A DNA stretch of 64,000 nucleotides from Sedimentibacter sp. MB35-C1 (GCF_030913635.1 NZ_CP133188.1:496001-560000), one strand, 5' to 3'. Numbered from the stretch's first letter, positions 1-9,784 are shown. Program-made: numbers and translations. The notes: generated by a model not told the origin, from the sequence alone.

Positions 1-764
1 AGGTTTTCAAGATATCCTGATATGAGAAAATCACCAGATGGTGTAGAATTTAAAATATCAACTTCAGATACAGTATATACTGCCTCTTCTTTCTTATATA
101 ATTTAATTTTTCCTTGAGTTTTATAATCAAATGCCAGTGCCACCGGATCAAAGAAAGTCACACTATAAGGTATATATTGATTAAAAGCAGAATGCCACGT
201 AAACTCCACATGACAAAAAATATCATTTTGTCTTCCCCACCAATTAATATGATTTAAATGTTGACCATTTTTTTTGTATTTATTAAAATATGTCATACAT
301 TCTTCTCTCAAACTTTCAATTGCCTCTTGCTCAAGAAGAAGTTCTCCTGCCAATGACCATATTAATGGTAAGTCTTCATTTCGGAACCTATCATATTGCT
401 CTTGAGTTATAGCATCTTCTATTGGTAAAAATTTGTATCCAAATGTAAAATCGCCATATTTGCCTGTACTGTAGTTAAGATTTAATGTACATACAATTAA
501 ATTCCTATGGTAGTTAATGTGATGAATAGCTATTATATCATTATCTTCTTTTTGTGATGAAAAACTCGACACAAGTCCTCCAATCCCCCAATTCAAGTTC
601 ACCTTTTGCATTACCATCAAAAGCTCTTCTTCGTTGGGTGGGAAAGTATAGTGTTCAATAAAAGAAAGATACTCTTCTTCAGTAATATTAGTTTCAGTCC
701 CACAAGCAGAGCATACACAAGTTAAAATTATAATAAAAAACAGCAGTTTTTTCACATATTTCAC
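1..764 (-). CDS. Putative lipoprotein, 3' end beyond window
   Basis: The reading frame is open from a GTG at 764 to the window edge, so the C-terminus is missing. The GTG lies 7 bases after a GGAGG ribosome binding site; an in-frame GTG at 755 is less well placed. The product starts with a hydrophobic segment ending in a lipobox-like Cys-Ser-Ala-Cys, which predicts a lipid-anchored surface protein. The rest is acidic, rich in Trp and Tyr, and matches no family I recognise. It lies outside the island, left of its left repeat, and no operon partner is visible in the window. Confidence 0.75.
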   Translation of the reverse strand, partial: MKYVKKLLFFIIILTCVCSACGTETNITEEEYLSFIEHYTFPPNEEELLMVMQKVNLNWGIGGLVSSFSSQKEDNDIIAIHHINYHRNLIVCTLNLNYSTGKYGDFTFGYKFLPIEDAITQEQYDRFRNEDLPLIWSLAGELLLEQEAIESLREECMTYFNKYKKNGQHLNHINWWGRQNDIFCHVEFTWHSAFNQYIPYSVTFFDPVALAFDYKTQGKIKLYKKEEAVYTVSEVDILNSTPSGDFLISGYLEN

Positions 765-1200
765 TCTCCATCCTCCAATGCGTTAATAATATTTTGATAA
801 CTTATTAAATCTATATATTTCAAAATTGCAGTTTAAGTCTATAAGATTTCTCTCAACTAAATGGTATATCTTTTCCAAAAAAAACTCTTCATCATCACAT
901 ATCCCTATCCTATAGTAATTCAATATTTCCCTCCCCTATATAAATTCCAAAAGATAATACTACATTCAATTATAATTTAATTATACAACTTGGTCAACTT
1001 AACAAACAATTATAACAAACAAGGGATAAATTAATTATATAGATAAAATTAAATACTATAATGTATACAATATGCAATTTTCGACATCTATTTAAAAATA
1101 CTTTTTTTAAAATTTGCCCAGACAGGATAAAAACGCATATTATAAATAAAAAAAATTTAGTGTATTTAACTTATATTTGTGTTGAAGTCAAAAAATACAA

Positions 1201-1313
1201 AAGACACTAACCTATTTCAGTCAGTGCCTCTCATCAAGTGGTTAATTACATATTGCTTACTTTTTCATGGTCATGTGCTTCTTTATATTTTAAGCGAGTA
1301 GCTTTACCTCCCC
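1201..1313. repeat. Left direct repeat (attL-like), relic of spoIIID 3' end
   Basis: These 113 bases match 20386-20498 with a single mismatch (1208). On the minus strand they encode the last 21 codons and stop of SpoIIID plus the terminator hairpin that follows the intact gene. The rest of spoIIID is absent here. The most economical reading is an attachment-site duplication made when a tyrosine integrase inserted the island into the 3' end of spoIIID, with the element supplying a replacement 3' end. Confidence 0.9.
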
Positions 1314-1421
1314 AAATAATAGGATGTAATATGTAATTAACACTTTATTGTTATTTCAATGTGTTTAAGGCAATGCATCTTTATTGAATAACTACATTTT
1401 ATACCATTTTATAATAAAAAA

Positions 1422-1440
1422 TGTCCCAAAAATATCCTAA
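1422..1440. repeat. Arm-type-like repeat near left boundary
   Basis: TGTCCCAAAAAT is identical to 20302-20313 next to the right boundary, and both are followed by a degenerate second copy of the pentamer unit. Paired motifs of this kind just inside both ends of an element are typical of integrase arm-binding sites. Function is inferred from position only. Confidence 0.45.
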
Positions 1441-1611
1441 CCTTTTATAGAACGCAGACCTAAAAAATTCTTTAGTCTTAAAAATGAAAAATAAACTTTA
1501 ACTTATTTCATTCTACTAATTTTGTTTTTCTCTTTGCCATAAAAATAGCCTTCTATGATTCCTTATTTAATCATAGAAAGCCATTTCATCAATTTCTATA
1601 ATTTTTTCAAC

Positions 1612-3654
1612 TCATATACTCTCTAATAATGACATTCCTCTTTTATATTTAGAAATATCAGAAATTTTTAGCTCTTTGATTTCTCTCTCCATTTCATCAG
1701 TTAATATCTTTAAATTAACTCGATGTTGATATTCAGATTTCAATTCTATTTCTATTTGAAAATCTTCTACTCCTTCATCATTCATGTTTTCACAATATCT
1801 GACGTTATCATAAACCATTTCAAATTTAATGTCATCATGCTCCATTATTATTGGTACTCTAAAATTTTTGATTATAATGCTTGGTTTCAAATCACTAATT
1901 GAACTCAATTCAATTATATGTTCTTTTATAAAGTCAACATCTAAATCGTCTTTTCCCTTAACTATTTTCTTAAATTCAAACCTTTCGCTCTGAGAAGAAT
2001 CTGTATCACTATTCATTGGTACTGGTATTTTAATTGTTAACTCATATTTTTCATTCTTTTCGCGAATTCTTAATGTATAATCATTTCTTTTCAGTTGCAA
2101 GTCTTCCGTATCATAGTAATAATCAATTTGATTTTTCTCATCCAATTTTTTTACCACATAAAATTCTTGATTATTAATAAATTTATCAACTTCTTTAAAA
2201 ACAGACTTGGAATTTAAAATATATTTTTTCTCTATTTCAATCGTATTTCGTAAATCATAATTATTTAGAATCATTTTTAAATCTTCTATAAGTTCACACA
2301 TATTTTCAATCGGCATTTTCCTTAAAATATTATAATTAATAAAAATAATATTTTTATCATCTTTCCAAATTATAGAATCCCCTTCCAACTTATTAAAAAT
2401 AATTGATACTTGAGATAAATCGCTAATAATACCGTTGCTTTGACGAATCCAAATATTTTCTTTGTTTTTTTTATATGCAGAAAATCCTGGTTTATTCTCA
2501 ATCCAAAAATATTCTTCTCTTAAATCTATAATATTATACCCATATTGCTTAAATAATTTCATTATATCCGTTTTCAACATTTGTAAATATTTATCACTAT
2601 TATCTAATGCGTCTACCTTCTTTGCTTTACTCCGTGTCATAAGCGAATTGCATAATTGTTTCAAAATTACATCATCTTCATTCCTCCATACAGAAAAAGC
2701 ATATTGAAAAAGTGAATCATCCATTTCTACGTAGTCCTTAACCGTAATTTCACATTTAAATAATTTTCTTATCAGTTCAGGGCAATAATTCAATTTTTTC
2801 TGGCCAAATAATTCATATGCCCTACTTAATATCTTTTTAATAAGCTGTTCCATTTGGATTTTAAAGTCATGGTAATATACAACTTTTTGCATTTGATATC
2901 TAGCTAGAATATACGTTTCTATATCTTGTACATATTTTTCTGGCACGCAAACATAATATTTATCATCTTGCACAGTTATTTCTAACGAAGTAATAATTCT
3001 TTGAATATCAATATTACCAAAGGTAACACCACACTGCATACTATCCCTTAATAAATAATCCATTCTATCTGCATCTAACTGGCTGCTAATTAAAGATGAT
3101 AAAACATTAAACATATCTACTTTTTCTAGTATATAAACATCTTCTTCTTTTTTTATTTTCTTTTGGTTGCTAATCAATTCTATGACTTTCTCAGGAATAT
3201 CTTCTCCGAAGTTCTTTACTATAGCTTTATTTACATTGCTATCTTTTGATTCTATGATTCTTTTCGTCCATTCCTCATGTTTTATATTATCGTGTATTTG
3301 AGGCAAAATACCCTCAAAAGCATGTGAGAAGGGGCCATGCCCTAAATCATGTAATAATGCAGCTAATAGAATGATATTTTCTTCATTTTTCGTAATATTA
3401 ATATGTAAAGTTTCAAAGTTCTCTCTAAAGTGAATAATCATTTGTGTCATAATGTAAAATGTACCTATAGAATGTGAAAATCTAGTATGGTCAGCACTAG
3501 GAAAAACCATATTTGCAATTGATAATTGCTTAATTCTTCTCAATCTTTGGAATTCTAGAGTATCTATTACCTCTAAAAACTCATTCGGAATAAATATATC
3601 CCCATGAACAACATCTCTAATAATTTTACCCTTTCTATTGAACCTATTAATCAT
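1612..3654 (-). CDS. HD-domain phosphohydrolase fused to C-terminal CYTH domain
   Basis: This 680-residue protein has two recognisable enzymes. Residues about 15-280 form a SAMHD1/dGTPase-type HD domain: TRFSHSIG with His61, HDLGHGPFSH with His102-Asp103, and LDADRMDY with Asp194 supply the four metal ligands. Residues about 471-675 form a CYTH domain (triphosphate tunnel family), beginning with the signature ExEKK (Glu473, Glu475, Lys476, Lys477), followed by a YYDTxDLxL strand, LRIR, LTIK and a late EIEIEL strand. HD enzymes of this type release tripolyphosphate from dNTPs; CYTH proteins bind or hydrolyse such chains, so the fusion makes biochemical sense. The ATG at 3654 is preferred over the upstream TTG (3672) because AGGAG lies 10 bases before it. 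It is divergent from a second HD gene. Substrate is inferred. Confidence 0.85.
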   Translation of the reverse strand: MINRFNRKGKIIRDVVHGDIFIPNEFLEVIDTLEFQRLRRIKQLSIANMVFPSADHTRFSHSIGTFYIMTQMIIHFRENFETLHINITKNEENIILLAALLHDLGHGPFSHAFEGILPQIHDNIKHEEWTKRIIESKDSNVNKAIVKNFGEDIPEKVIELISNQKKIKKEEDVYILEKVDMFNVLSSLISSQLDADRMDYLLRDSMQCGVTFGNIDIQRIITSLEITVQDDKYYVCVPEKYVQDIETYILARYQMQKVVYYHDFKIQMEQLIKKILSRAYELFGQKKLNYCPELIRKLFKCEITVKDYVEMDDSLFQYAFSVWRNEDDVILKQLCNSLMTRSKAKKVDALDNSDKYLQMLKTDIMKLFKQYGYNIIDLREEYFWIENKPGFSAYKKNKENIWIRQSNGIISDLSQVSIIFNKLEGDSIIWKDDKNIIFINYNILRKMPIENMCELIEDLKMILNNYDLRNTIEIEKKYILNSKSVFKEVDKFINNQEFYVVKKLDEKNQIDYYYDTEDLQLKRNDYTLRIREKNEKYELTIKIPVPMNSDTDSSQSERFEFKKIVKGKDDLDVDFIKEHIIELSSISDLKPSIIIKNFRVPIIMEHDDIKFEMVYDNVRYCENMNDEGVEDFQIEIELKSEYQHRVNLKILTDEMEREIKELKISDISKYKRGMSLLESI

Positions 3655-4340
3655 TAATATATCACTCCTCAATATATTTTTTCTGCAATTAAAAATTTAT
3701 CATATACTTTATTTTAACAATATACCTTCTAATAATACTATATATGAATTCCTTTATCTAAATCCAACTTCTAACGTTTTCAGTATGCGGCCTATCTTTT
3801 TAAATCAAACACTTCCACTCTGTTTACATTACTGATAATTTATTCCTTAATTAAATATCCACATCATCATCCAAACATTTGCTCGTTTTTAAGTATATCA
3901 CGTTCTTTTCATACTTACAATATATTCCCATAATGAAATAAATTTCCACATAGCTTTTCACAGTTTATCCACAAGGAAAACAATTTTCAAATAAACTTGC
4001 TATTTTTCTTTCCTGATATGTTTTTATTTTATCTACTTTTCAAGAACGGGGTTTATCTGCAATGTATTTTATTTACTGTTTTTTGGTTAATAAAAATACT
4101 AATTGAATACTTGTTGATTACTTAAATTATTATAAAAGGTATAGTTTAAGTACAGAAATTATCCTTTATTATTTACTTTTAATGAACTATAGTATAAAAT
4201 TAATAAAAAATCTTTTATTGCTAATCATAAAGACATTTGTAAAATGAAAATATATTGTTTAGCAAATGTTTACATTTTACTTTTTTTGGTATATAATATT
4301 ATTTATTATTAATATTTTAATATTATATGAGGTTGGTATT
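3655..4340. promoter_or_regulatory. Divergent intergenic region with DnaA-box-like motifs
   Basis: The region separates the two divergent HD genes, so it should hold both promoters. It contains a perfect TTATCCACA at 3965-3973 and close variants at 3856-3864 (ATATCCACA), about 3942-3950 (ATTTCCACA) and about 3956-3964 (TTTTCACAG). These resemble DnaA boxes. No gene-like frame is present. Confidence 0.4.
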
Positions 4341-6365
4341 ATGGGGAATAAAACAATTCAAATAGCGGATACTATTCATGGTTCTGTTAAACTCAATTCA
4401 CTCGAGAAACAGGTTATATCTACACCAATATTTAACAGACTGCACAATATATCTCAAAATTCTACTGCTTATTTAACTTATCCTACTAATAGAACAAAAC
4501 GATTTGAACATTCAATAGGGACTATGCAACTTTGTGGTAATATGTTTATGTCTAGTGTTGCTAACACAAAAGAAGAAATTATAGATAATTTTTTTGTTAC
4601 TATCGAAAGTATAATTGATGAACAGATTAACACATCATTAGATAAATATACAAACTATAAAATTAAAATAGGCGATAGAAATTTTGATAAGTCAAAAATT
4701 ATAAAATATAAAAAAGCAAAAATTAATGAAGAATATAATAAATACATCCCTATTAACGTTAAAGATACCCATAAAAATTTATATATAATTTTATTTCAAG
4801 CTATTAGATTAAGCGCATTACTTCATGATGTTGGTCATCCTCCATTTAGCCATATTACAGAATTTGCATTAAAAGATGTTTGGAATGATATCATCGAAAT
4901 TGATGAAGAGACTAGAAATAAAAGACAAAAAGAATATGTTTCAATAATGAAAAAATATTTTGATACACGACAAGATTTACATGAACAAATTGGGAATAAA
5001 ATTACAAGTAAGGTTATTAATGATATTATTGAAAACTTAACCGAGGAACAATCAAAAGACACTACATTACTTGAACAACAATTGTTTAAAGTAATAGTAG
5101 CTGAAATAACTTCTGCAATATTAGAAGAAAAGAAACCAATTTTTTCTGATTTACATAGAATAATTGATGGCACTCTTGATGGGGACAGATTAGATTATGT
5201 TAGTAGAGATCCATTAAATTCAGGATTAAATGTTGGTTGTATTGAATATGATAGAATAATAGAAAGTATGAAATTAGTTAAAGAAGGGGATAACTATTTA
5301 TTTTCACCTTCAACTAAAAGCATTGATACTATTGAAGATTTTTTTAATAGAAGATGGAAATTATACAAACAGATTGTTTATCATCACAGAGTAATAAAAA
5401 CAGACTTTTTATTACAGGATTGTATTAAGGAACTTGCTAAATCATATTTAAATGTAGATGATTCTAAATCCAAAGATGAAAACAGTCCATGTGAGAATGT
5501 TAAGATTTTAGATTATAATATTTCAAGTATATGGAAAGCTATAGAAGATAAGCCTTCATATTTCTACTTTTTTAATAGATTAATACAATGGGATGATGGT
5601 TGGTTAATGGCCATTTTAAAAAAACATTATTTTGATGAATATTCAGAAAATTTCGAAAATAATATATCTTATAAATTGGAAGAATTACTTTCTAATAAAA
5701 AATATTATTACTCACTTATAAAAAGAACCGAAGATTTTATAAATATAGATAAGGCTGTAGCCATATCAATGCAAAAGGAATATCATAAAATAAATAGATT
5801 AATTAATGAAATTGATAAAAAACAAAAAGAAGATAAAAATATTAAAGTCCCTTTAGACAAAATATTGAAATATGCGTCAGAATTAGAAGAAACAATTAAA
5901 AATGCCTCATATGAATCTCCTTTACCAAATGATGGATTCATATTAAGGAAAATCGATAAAGTATATTCCAATTTATTTAATGATGACTGGTTGTCAGATA
6001 TAATTTTAAATTGTGTAAATAAGATGAAAAAAGATACTACTTATAATATAAAAGATGCATTTGTGGTAATAAAAAAGGTAAAAGTTGGAATTAATGGCGG
6101 AAAAAATGCAAAGCAAGGTGGACTAGGAGTTTATACCTCAGTTGGTGAGTACTTTGAAGTGAAAAGTTTCTTAGATTTATCTAATGTTGGAAAAAGTATT
6201 ACTATGGAAATGAATTTAATGCCATTGTTTTATCTATATGTATTTAAAAATAATGGACATGAATATATGGATTTTAATAAAATAAAAATTGAATTAGGTA
6301 CTATGATTGGTGATGATGTAGCATCAGTGATTATAGGAGAATTAACTAAATTAATGAAAATTTAA
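4341..6365 (+). CDS. HD-domain dNTPase-like protein
   Basis: The product is 674 residues. N-terminal motifs match the SAMHD1/dGTPase-like HD superfamily: DTIHG (10-14), KRFEHSIG with His57, LLHDVGHPPFSH with His162-Asp163 and His166/His171, and LDGDRLDY with Asp280. Compared with the HD-CYTH protein across the intergenic region, it has a long insertion between the first His and the HD motif and no CYTH domain. The ATG at 4341 is chosen because GAGG precedes it; the longer frame upstream only adds a hydrophobic, non-conserved run. The stop overlaps the region of the next small gene, so the two are probably cotranscribed. A phosphohydrolase acting on nucleotides is likely; the actual substrate is unknown. 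Confidence 0.8.
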   Translation: MGNKTIQIADTIHGSVKLNSLEKQVISTPIFNRLHNISQNSTAYLTYPTNRTKRFEHSIGTMQLCGNMFMSSVANTKEEIIDNFFVTIESIIDEQINTSLDKYTNYKIKIGDRNFDKSKIIKYKKAKINEEYNKYIPINVKDTHKNLYIILFQAIRLSALLHDVGHPPFSHITEFALKDVWNDIIEIDEETRNKRQKEYVSIMKKYFDTRQDLHEQIGNKITSKVINDIIENLTEEQSKDTTLLEQQLFKVIVAEITSAILEEKKPIFSDLHRIIDGTLDGDRLDYVSRDPLNSGLNVGCIEYDRIIESMKLVKEGDNYLFSPSTKSIDTIEDFFNRRWKLYKQIVYHHRVIKTDFLLQDCIKELAKSYLNVDDSKSKDENSPCENVKILDYNISSIWKAIEDKPSYFYFFNRLIQWDDGWLMAILKKHYFDEYSENFENNISYKLEELLSNKKYYYSLIKRTEDFINIDKAVAISMQKEYHKINRLINEIDKKQKEDKNIKVPLDKILKYASELEETIKNASYESPLPNDGFILRKIDKVYSNLFNDDWLSDIILNCVNKMKKDTTYNIKDAFVVIKKVKVGINGGKNAKQGGLGVYTSVGEYFEVKSFLDLSNVGKSITMEMNLMPLFYLYVFKNNGHEYMDFNKIKIELGTMIGDDVASVIIGELTKLMKI

Positions 6366-6379
6366 TGGAGGCAAATATT

Positions 6380-6619
6380 ATGTATGAAAATTCGATTCAA
6401 ATTAATGAGAGGAACTATAATTTAATAATATCAAATCTGATACTATCTCAAACAGAAAAATTCACCTATAATGACATAATTAAAAAATTAGGTGATATGT
6501 TCGAAGAAATTACAATCAAAATTGAAAATATTGTTGAAAGATGTTTAATAAGATTAAGGGAAGATGGCTTTTTAAGTGTTTTAGGTTCAAGTTATGCAGT
6601 AGTTGAAATAAGCCTTTAA
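6380..6619 (+). CDS. Small winged-helix-like protein
   Basis: The 79-residue product has a predicted helix-turn-helix with wing pattern: a helical segment with FTYNDIIKKL, then a second helix ending RLREDGFL and a final beta-rich tail. The ATG at 6380 is preferred because GGAGG lies 8 bases upstream; an earlier in-frame ATG at 6365 overlaps the previous stop. It sits directly downstream of the HD gene and is probably translated with it. It may be a regulator or a dedicated partner of the HD protein; no specific family is recognised. Confidence 0.6.
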   Translation: MYENSIQINERNYNLIISNLILSQTEKFTYNDIIKKLGDMFEEITIKIENIVERCLIRLREDGFLSVLGSSYAVVEISL

Positions 6620-6812
6620 GCCTTTAATATTAAACTAATTTCGCAAAACTAAAAATAGTATAGTGTCTAATGTAGATAAACAATAATAAAAAATTTAATG
6701 CTTTTTTATAAAATTTCAAAAATCATAAAATAATTAAGAATTAAAACATATTACAAAATTATATTTTTTTAATAGTTTAATAAATTAGAAACCTTAGAAC
6801 ATCTATAAAAAT

Positions 6813-6853
6813 ATTGCGTTCAGATAAGAATTACTTACTGGTCTGAATGCAAT
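6813..6853 (+). terminator. Hairpin after HD/wHTH operon
   Basis: A 12-bp stem with one G-U pair (6813-6824 with 6842-6853) lies downstream of the wHTH gene. The T-tract is weak, so termination is plausible but not certain. Confidence 0.4.
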
Positions 6854-6875
6854 AATTTACAATTAGATAAATTAT

Positions 6876-6938
6876 AATTAACATCTACAGCCCATTATTT
6901 AACAAATTCCGTTAAATAATGGGCTGTAGATGTTAATT
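6876..6938. repeat. Perfect 28-bp inverted repeat
   Basis: Arms 6876-6903 and 6911-6938 are exact inverse complements with a 7-base loop, followed by TTT. The stem is far longer than a normal terminator. It could be a strong bidirectional terminator, a mobile-element end or a recombination site. Confidence 0.7.
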
Positions 6939-7545
6939 TTGAGTATTCACAATCAGGTTTACACTCATACTAAATAAACATCGTTTTTTTAACTTCTACA
7001 TATTAATTTAATGATATTATAGTTAAATAATAAATCGGCAAACCGGAAAATCAGATAGCTGAAATTTATGCTAAAAATTTGCCAAAGCTACTCTTATATA
7101 TCTATTAAAAAAATCAAATCCGTAAAGTTATTGAATTTTACGCATGTTGTAAATATAATTGCATAAGTATAAAATTCAAATTATATATAAGGATCAAAAA
7201 AATAGTTGTAAACGAATGTTAAAAAATATTTTGACCCAGGTTTGCCCAGGTCACACCTCCTAAACCCTACACCCATTGGAATTACTGGTTATCAGAAGTA
7301 CTGTTTCCACATGCGGCGTATCAAGTCAGTGAATAGTGTTTTGATTACTTTTAAGCAATTTTACTATATTTTCAACGAGTTTTATCTGTAATGATTTTGT
7401 TTTGATTAATTTTAGTTAATCTTAAAGTATAAAAATTTGCCCGAGATTTGCCCGGGGCAAAAATTACAACATATAAACTGATATTTTATAATTATACATT
7501 ATCTATAGATTTCCTTCATTTAATAAAGTACAAGTTAGAATGAAA

Positions 7546-8574
7546 TCAAGGTATCTCGTGAAACCATACTGCATCATAAACAATATCACAGTTTTCTATG
7601 AACCATTGACTCCACAAAGTAGGATGTGCATCTATTAGTCGATTCTTATTTTCGTATTTCAAATACTTTATTAATAATTTCCTCACTGATAATTTTATTT
7701 GTTCGATATCATCTTCGTATATTTCATAAAAATCCCACCATTTTGATTTTGAAGGATGCGCTGTAAATCTACACCTTAGTAAGTAAAGACGTTCCAAGTT
7801 ATGCTTATCAGTTTCATCATAAAATTTAAGTTCTTTATAAACATATTTGCACATTTCTTTTCGCTCTTGTGTAGGAGCATTTATTCGATTTTTTATAGAT
7901 TGAAATATCACATCAACCATATTGTCAGCTGCGGTCAATGCTTCTTCTGTAAATTCTGAACTGTATAATTCCAAAGACCTTGTATAATAGAATATGGATT
8001 TATTTATAAAAGGATCAAGTGCATTAATCAATCTCAAATATCCTAAGGTTTTTAGGCTTAATTCTGAAGTATTTTCTTCTATGAAAGTTTTAAACTTTTC
8101 TATTTCTTGTATCGCGTATTCATCACATGTACTTTTTAATGTATTTCCTCTAAAATCTGTAGGTATATCAGTAGACAATGCTATGGCTCCAATCATATTA
8201 ATTTGATAACTTCTATAAATATATTGTGATATAAAATGGAAAAGAATATCTATTTGTTTGGAAATAAAATTGTTCTTTGAAATATTTTTCCATCCATTAC
8301 TCCAATTAGGACAAACTACTCCTACCACGAGAGCATTCTCCTCATCTGAATAATAGCACATCATATTGTGATAAATAAAATTTATATTTAGGTTTGATGT
8401 GTTTTTAAAATCTCGAATTAAGAAAAGGCACTCACTGTCTCTCTGAGGAAGTATATTGGTAACAATATTATTAAGAGTAGATTTAAGTGACTCTACCTTA
8501 TTTTTTGTATTTTCAAAGGAATTATAGTACATGCAAATTTTGTTTTTAAAATCATCATATCCCAATATTTTCAC
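7546..8574 (-). CDS. Unknown protein with HEPN-like C-terminal motif
   Basis: The 342-residue protein starts at a GTG. The N-terminal half is mixed alpha/beta with no family I recognise. The C-terminal half is helical and contains Arg267-x5-His273 (RCRFTAH), which fits the Rx4-6H signature of HEPN ribonucleases, followed by a Trp-rich segment and a helix. The next gene upstream on the same strand also ends in an Rx4H motif, so the two may act together. HEPN assignment rests on one motif and helix pattern, so it is tentative. Confidence 0.5.
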   Translation of the reverse strand: MKILGYDDFKNKICMYYNSFENTKNKVESLKSTLNNIVTNILPQRDSECLFLIRDFKNTSNLNINFIYHNMMCYYSDEENALVVGVVCPNWSNGWKNISKNNFISKQIDILFHFISQYIYRSYQINMIGAIALSTDIPTDFRGNTLKSTCDEYAIQEIEKFKTFIEENTSELSLKTLGYLRLINALDPFINKSIFYYTRSLELYSSEFTEEALTAADNMVDVIFQSIKNRINAPTQERKEMCKYVYKELKFYDETDKHNLERLYLLRCRFTAHPSKSKWWDFYEIYEDDIEQIKLSVRKLLIKYLKYENKNRLIDAHPTLWSQWFIENCDIVYDAVWFHEIP

Positions 8575-8713
8575 CTACCATATTTTAATCGCAAAAACAA
8601 TTATCTAATTTAAATATTGCTCACTTTTTTATATTAATTATAAGAATTACTTAAGATATTAAAGCATAATTAAGTAATTTTCTAAATTCATACTACATAT
8701 GGTTTTCGATAAT

Positions 8714-9706
8714 TTAATAATCATACTTTGGTTCAAAACCAAAGACTTTTCCAAAGCCTTGATAAGAACGATCTACCGCTATCGTTAAATCTTTTATTAT
8801 TTTGAAAATCTGGTCATCCAATATGCTTAAATTCATATTTCCCGTATGAACGATTTCGTCCCTAATATCTACTATTTCTATAATTGAATCAAATAATGTT
8901 TTTTTCCTTCTATTATACGGCTTTCTTAACCATGCACTTATATCAATATTCGGATTAATCATACGAAAGTTTTCTGCAATAACATTTGGTCTTTGAAACG
9001 AAAGACTATCTACAAGTAATCTTTCCAAACAAGCCTCATGTTTAATAACCTTTAAATAGTCTGTTGATGAAATTCTGCAATTTTTCAGTGCTTTTTCTGA
9101 TATACAGTCTGAATATTTCAGTATAGAAATATATGAATTTCGAAAATAAGATTCCCAACATCCAATTAAGTACGGAACAATCATATTATCCGAAAGTATT
9201 CTTGGATTTATATCATCTAACCAAGCAAGTCCACTAGATTTCTCGCGAGCAATGTCTCCAGTCAATTTCCGTGATTCAAGATATATTTTAGGTTTAATCA
9301 TTGCATTATTAAATTTCCATCTATCTACATATAATGAACAGGCAACTTTTGATGGTTCTAATACATCAACCTTAATATATCTATTTGTACCTTCATCTGT
9401 TATAAATGATCCCCCAAACAAGCTTTTTAAAAGGCTGATAGTTTTATTCTGCCAACTCAAGTCCCAATAACTACGCCCTGCTCTTGTACGTGTCTGAACA
9501 GAAATACAATCAGCCTCTCTAAACACAAATAGCTCAAGTTCTACGAATGTAATGCAGTCGTCGCTTCCAAGCCATATATAACTCCCTATTTGATTATCTA
9601 TTTTTAGAGAATCTCTTGCTTTCTGAAAACCAAGCAATTCAATGACCTCAAAGAGTCTTTTAATTGAAGTTGAAAGTGGCAACTTATTTTCAGAACAATA
9701 ACTCAT
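8714..9706 (-). CDS. HEPN-domain-like protein
   Basis: The protein has 330 residues, with an ATG start preceded by GGTGGTGAG. Residues about 175-200 (CWESYFRNSYISIL) and 270-300 resemble the two core helices of HEPN domains of the abortive-infection type. Arg282-Asp-Glu-Ile-Val-His287 is a canonical Rx4H catalytic motif, so RNA cleavage is predicted. The first 160 residues are beta-rich and unassigned; they could be a sensor or binding module. It is 139 bases upstream of the other HEPN-like gene, on the same strand. Confidence 0.6.
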   Translation of the reverse strand: MSYCSENKLPLSTSIKRLFEVIELLGFQKARDSLKIDNQIGSYIWLGSDDCITFVELELFVFREADCISVQTRTRAGRSYWDLSWQNKTISLLKSLFGGSFITDEGTNRYIKVDVLEPSKVACSLYVDRWKFNNAMIKPKIYLESRKLTGDIAREKSSGLAWLDDINPRILSDNMIVPYLIGCWESYFRNSYISILKYSDCISEKALKNCRISSTDYLKVIKHEACLERLLVDSLSFQRPNVIAENFRMINPNIDISAWLRKPYNRRKKTLFDSIIEIVDIRDEIVHTGNMNLSILDDQIFKIIKDLTIAVDRSYQGFGKVFGFEPKYDY

Positions 9707-9784
9707 TTATCTCTCACCACCCTTATATGTATTACTATATTCAAAAATAAAACTTTTTGCCCTTTATCGTTATTATAATTCTAT

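Larger units (their letters stand above)
765..1611. other. Intergenic region holding the left island boundary
   Basis: No open frame of gene quality is seen. The stretch contains the copied 3' end of spoIIID (1201-1313), an arm-type-like repeat (1422-1440), and AT-rich sequence otherwise. A GC-richer motif, TTTGCCCAG, at about 1116 recurs near 7235 and in variant form near 7440. Confidence 0.6.
6620..7545. other. Long non-coding stretch with hairpins
   Basis: No gene-quality frame is seen in 926 bases. It contains two hairpins (6813-6853 and 6876-6938) and GC-rich TTTGCCC motifs at about 7235 and 7438-7460. A 29-codon minus-strand frame near 7335-7425 is too short to call. Confidence 0.5.

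Noticed and set aside
1246-1313. Second spoIIID gene
   Set aside because: Only the last 21 codons are present, with no start or DNA-binding helix; it is the attachment-site copy.
4835-5173. 112-residue minus-strand frame inside the second HD gene
   Set aside because: Antisense shadow of a well-supported coding region; Cys/Ser/Ile-rich composition is typical of such shadows.
7335-7425. 29-codon minus-strand frame with helical composition
   Set aside because: Too short, no start with a ribosome site, no relation to a neighbouring gene.
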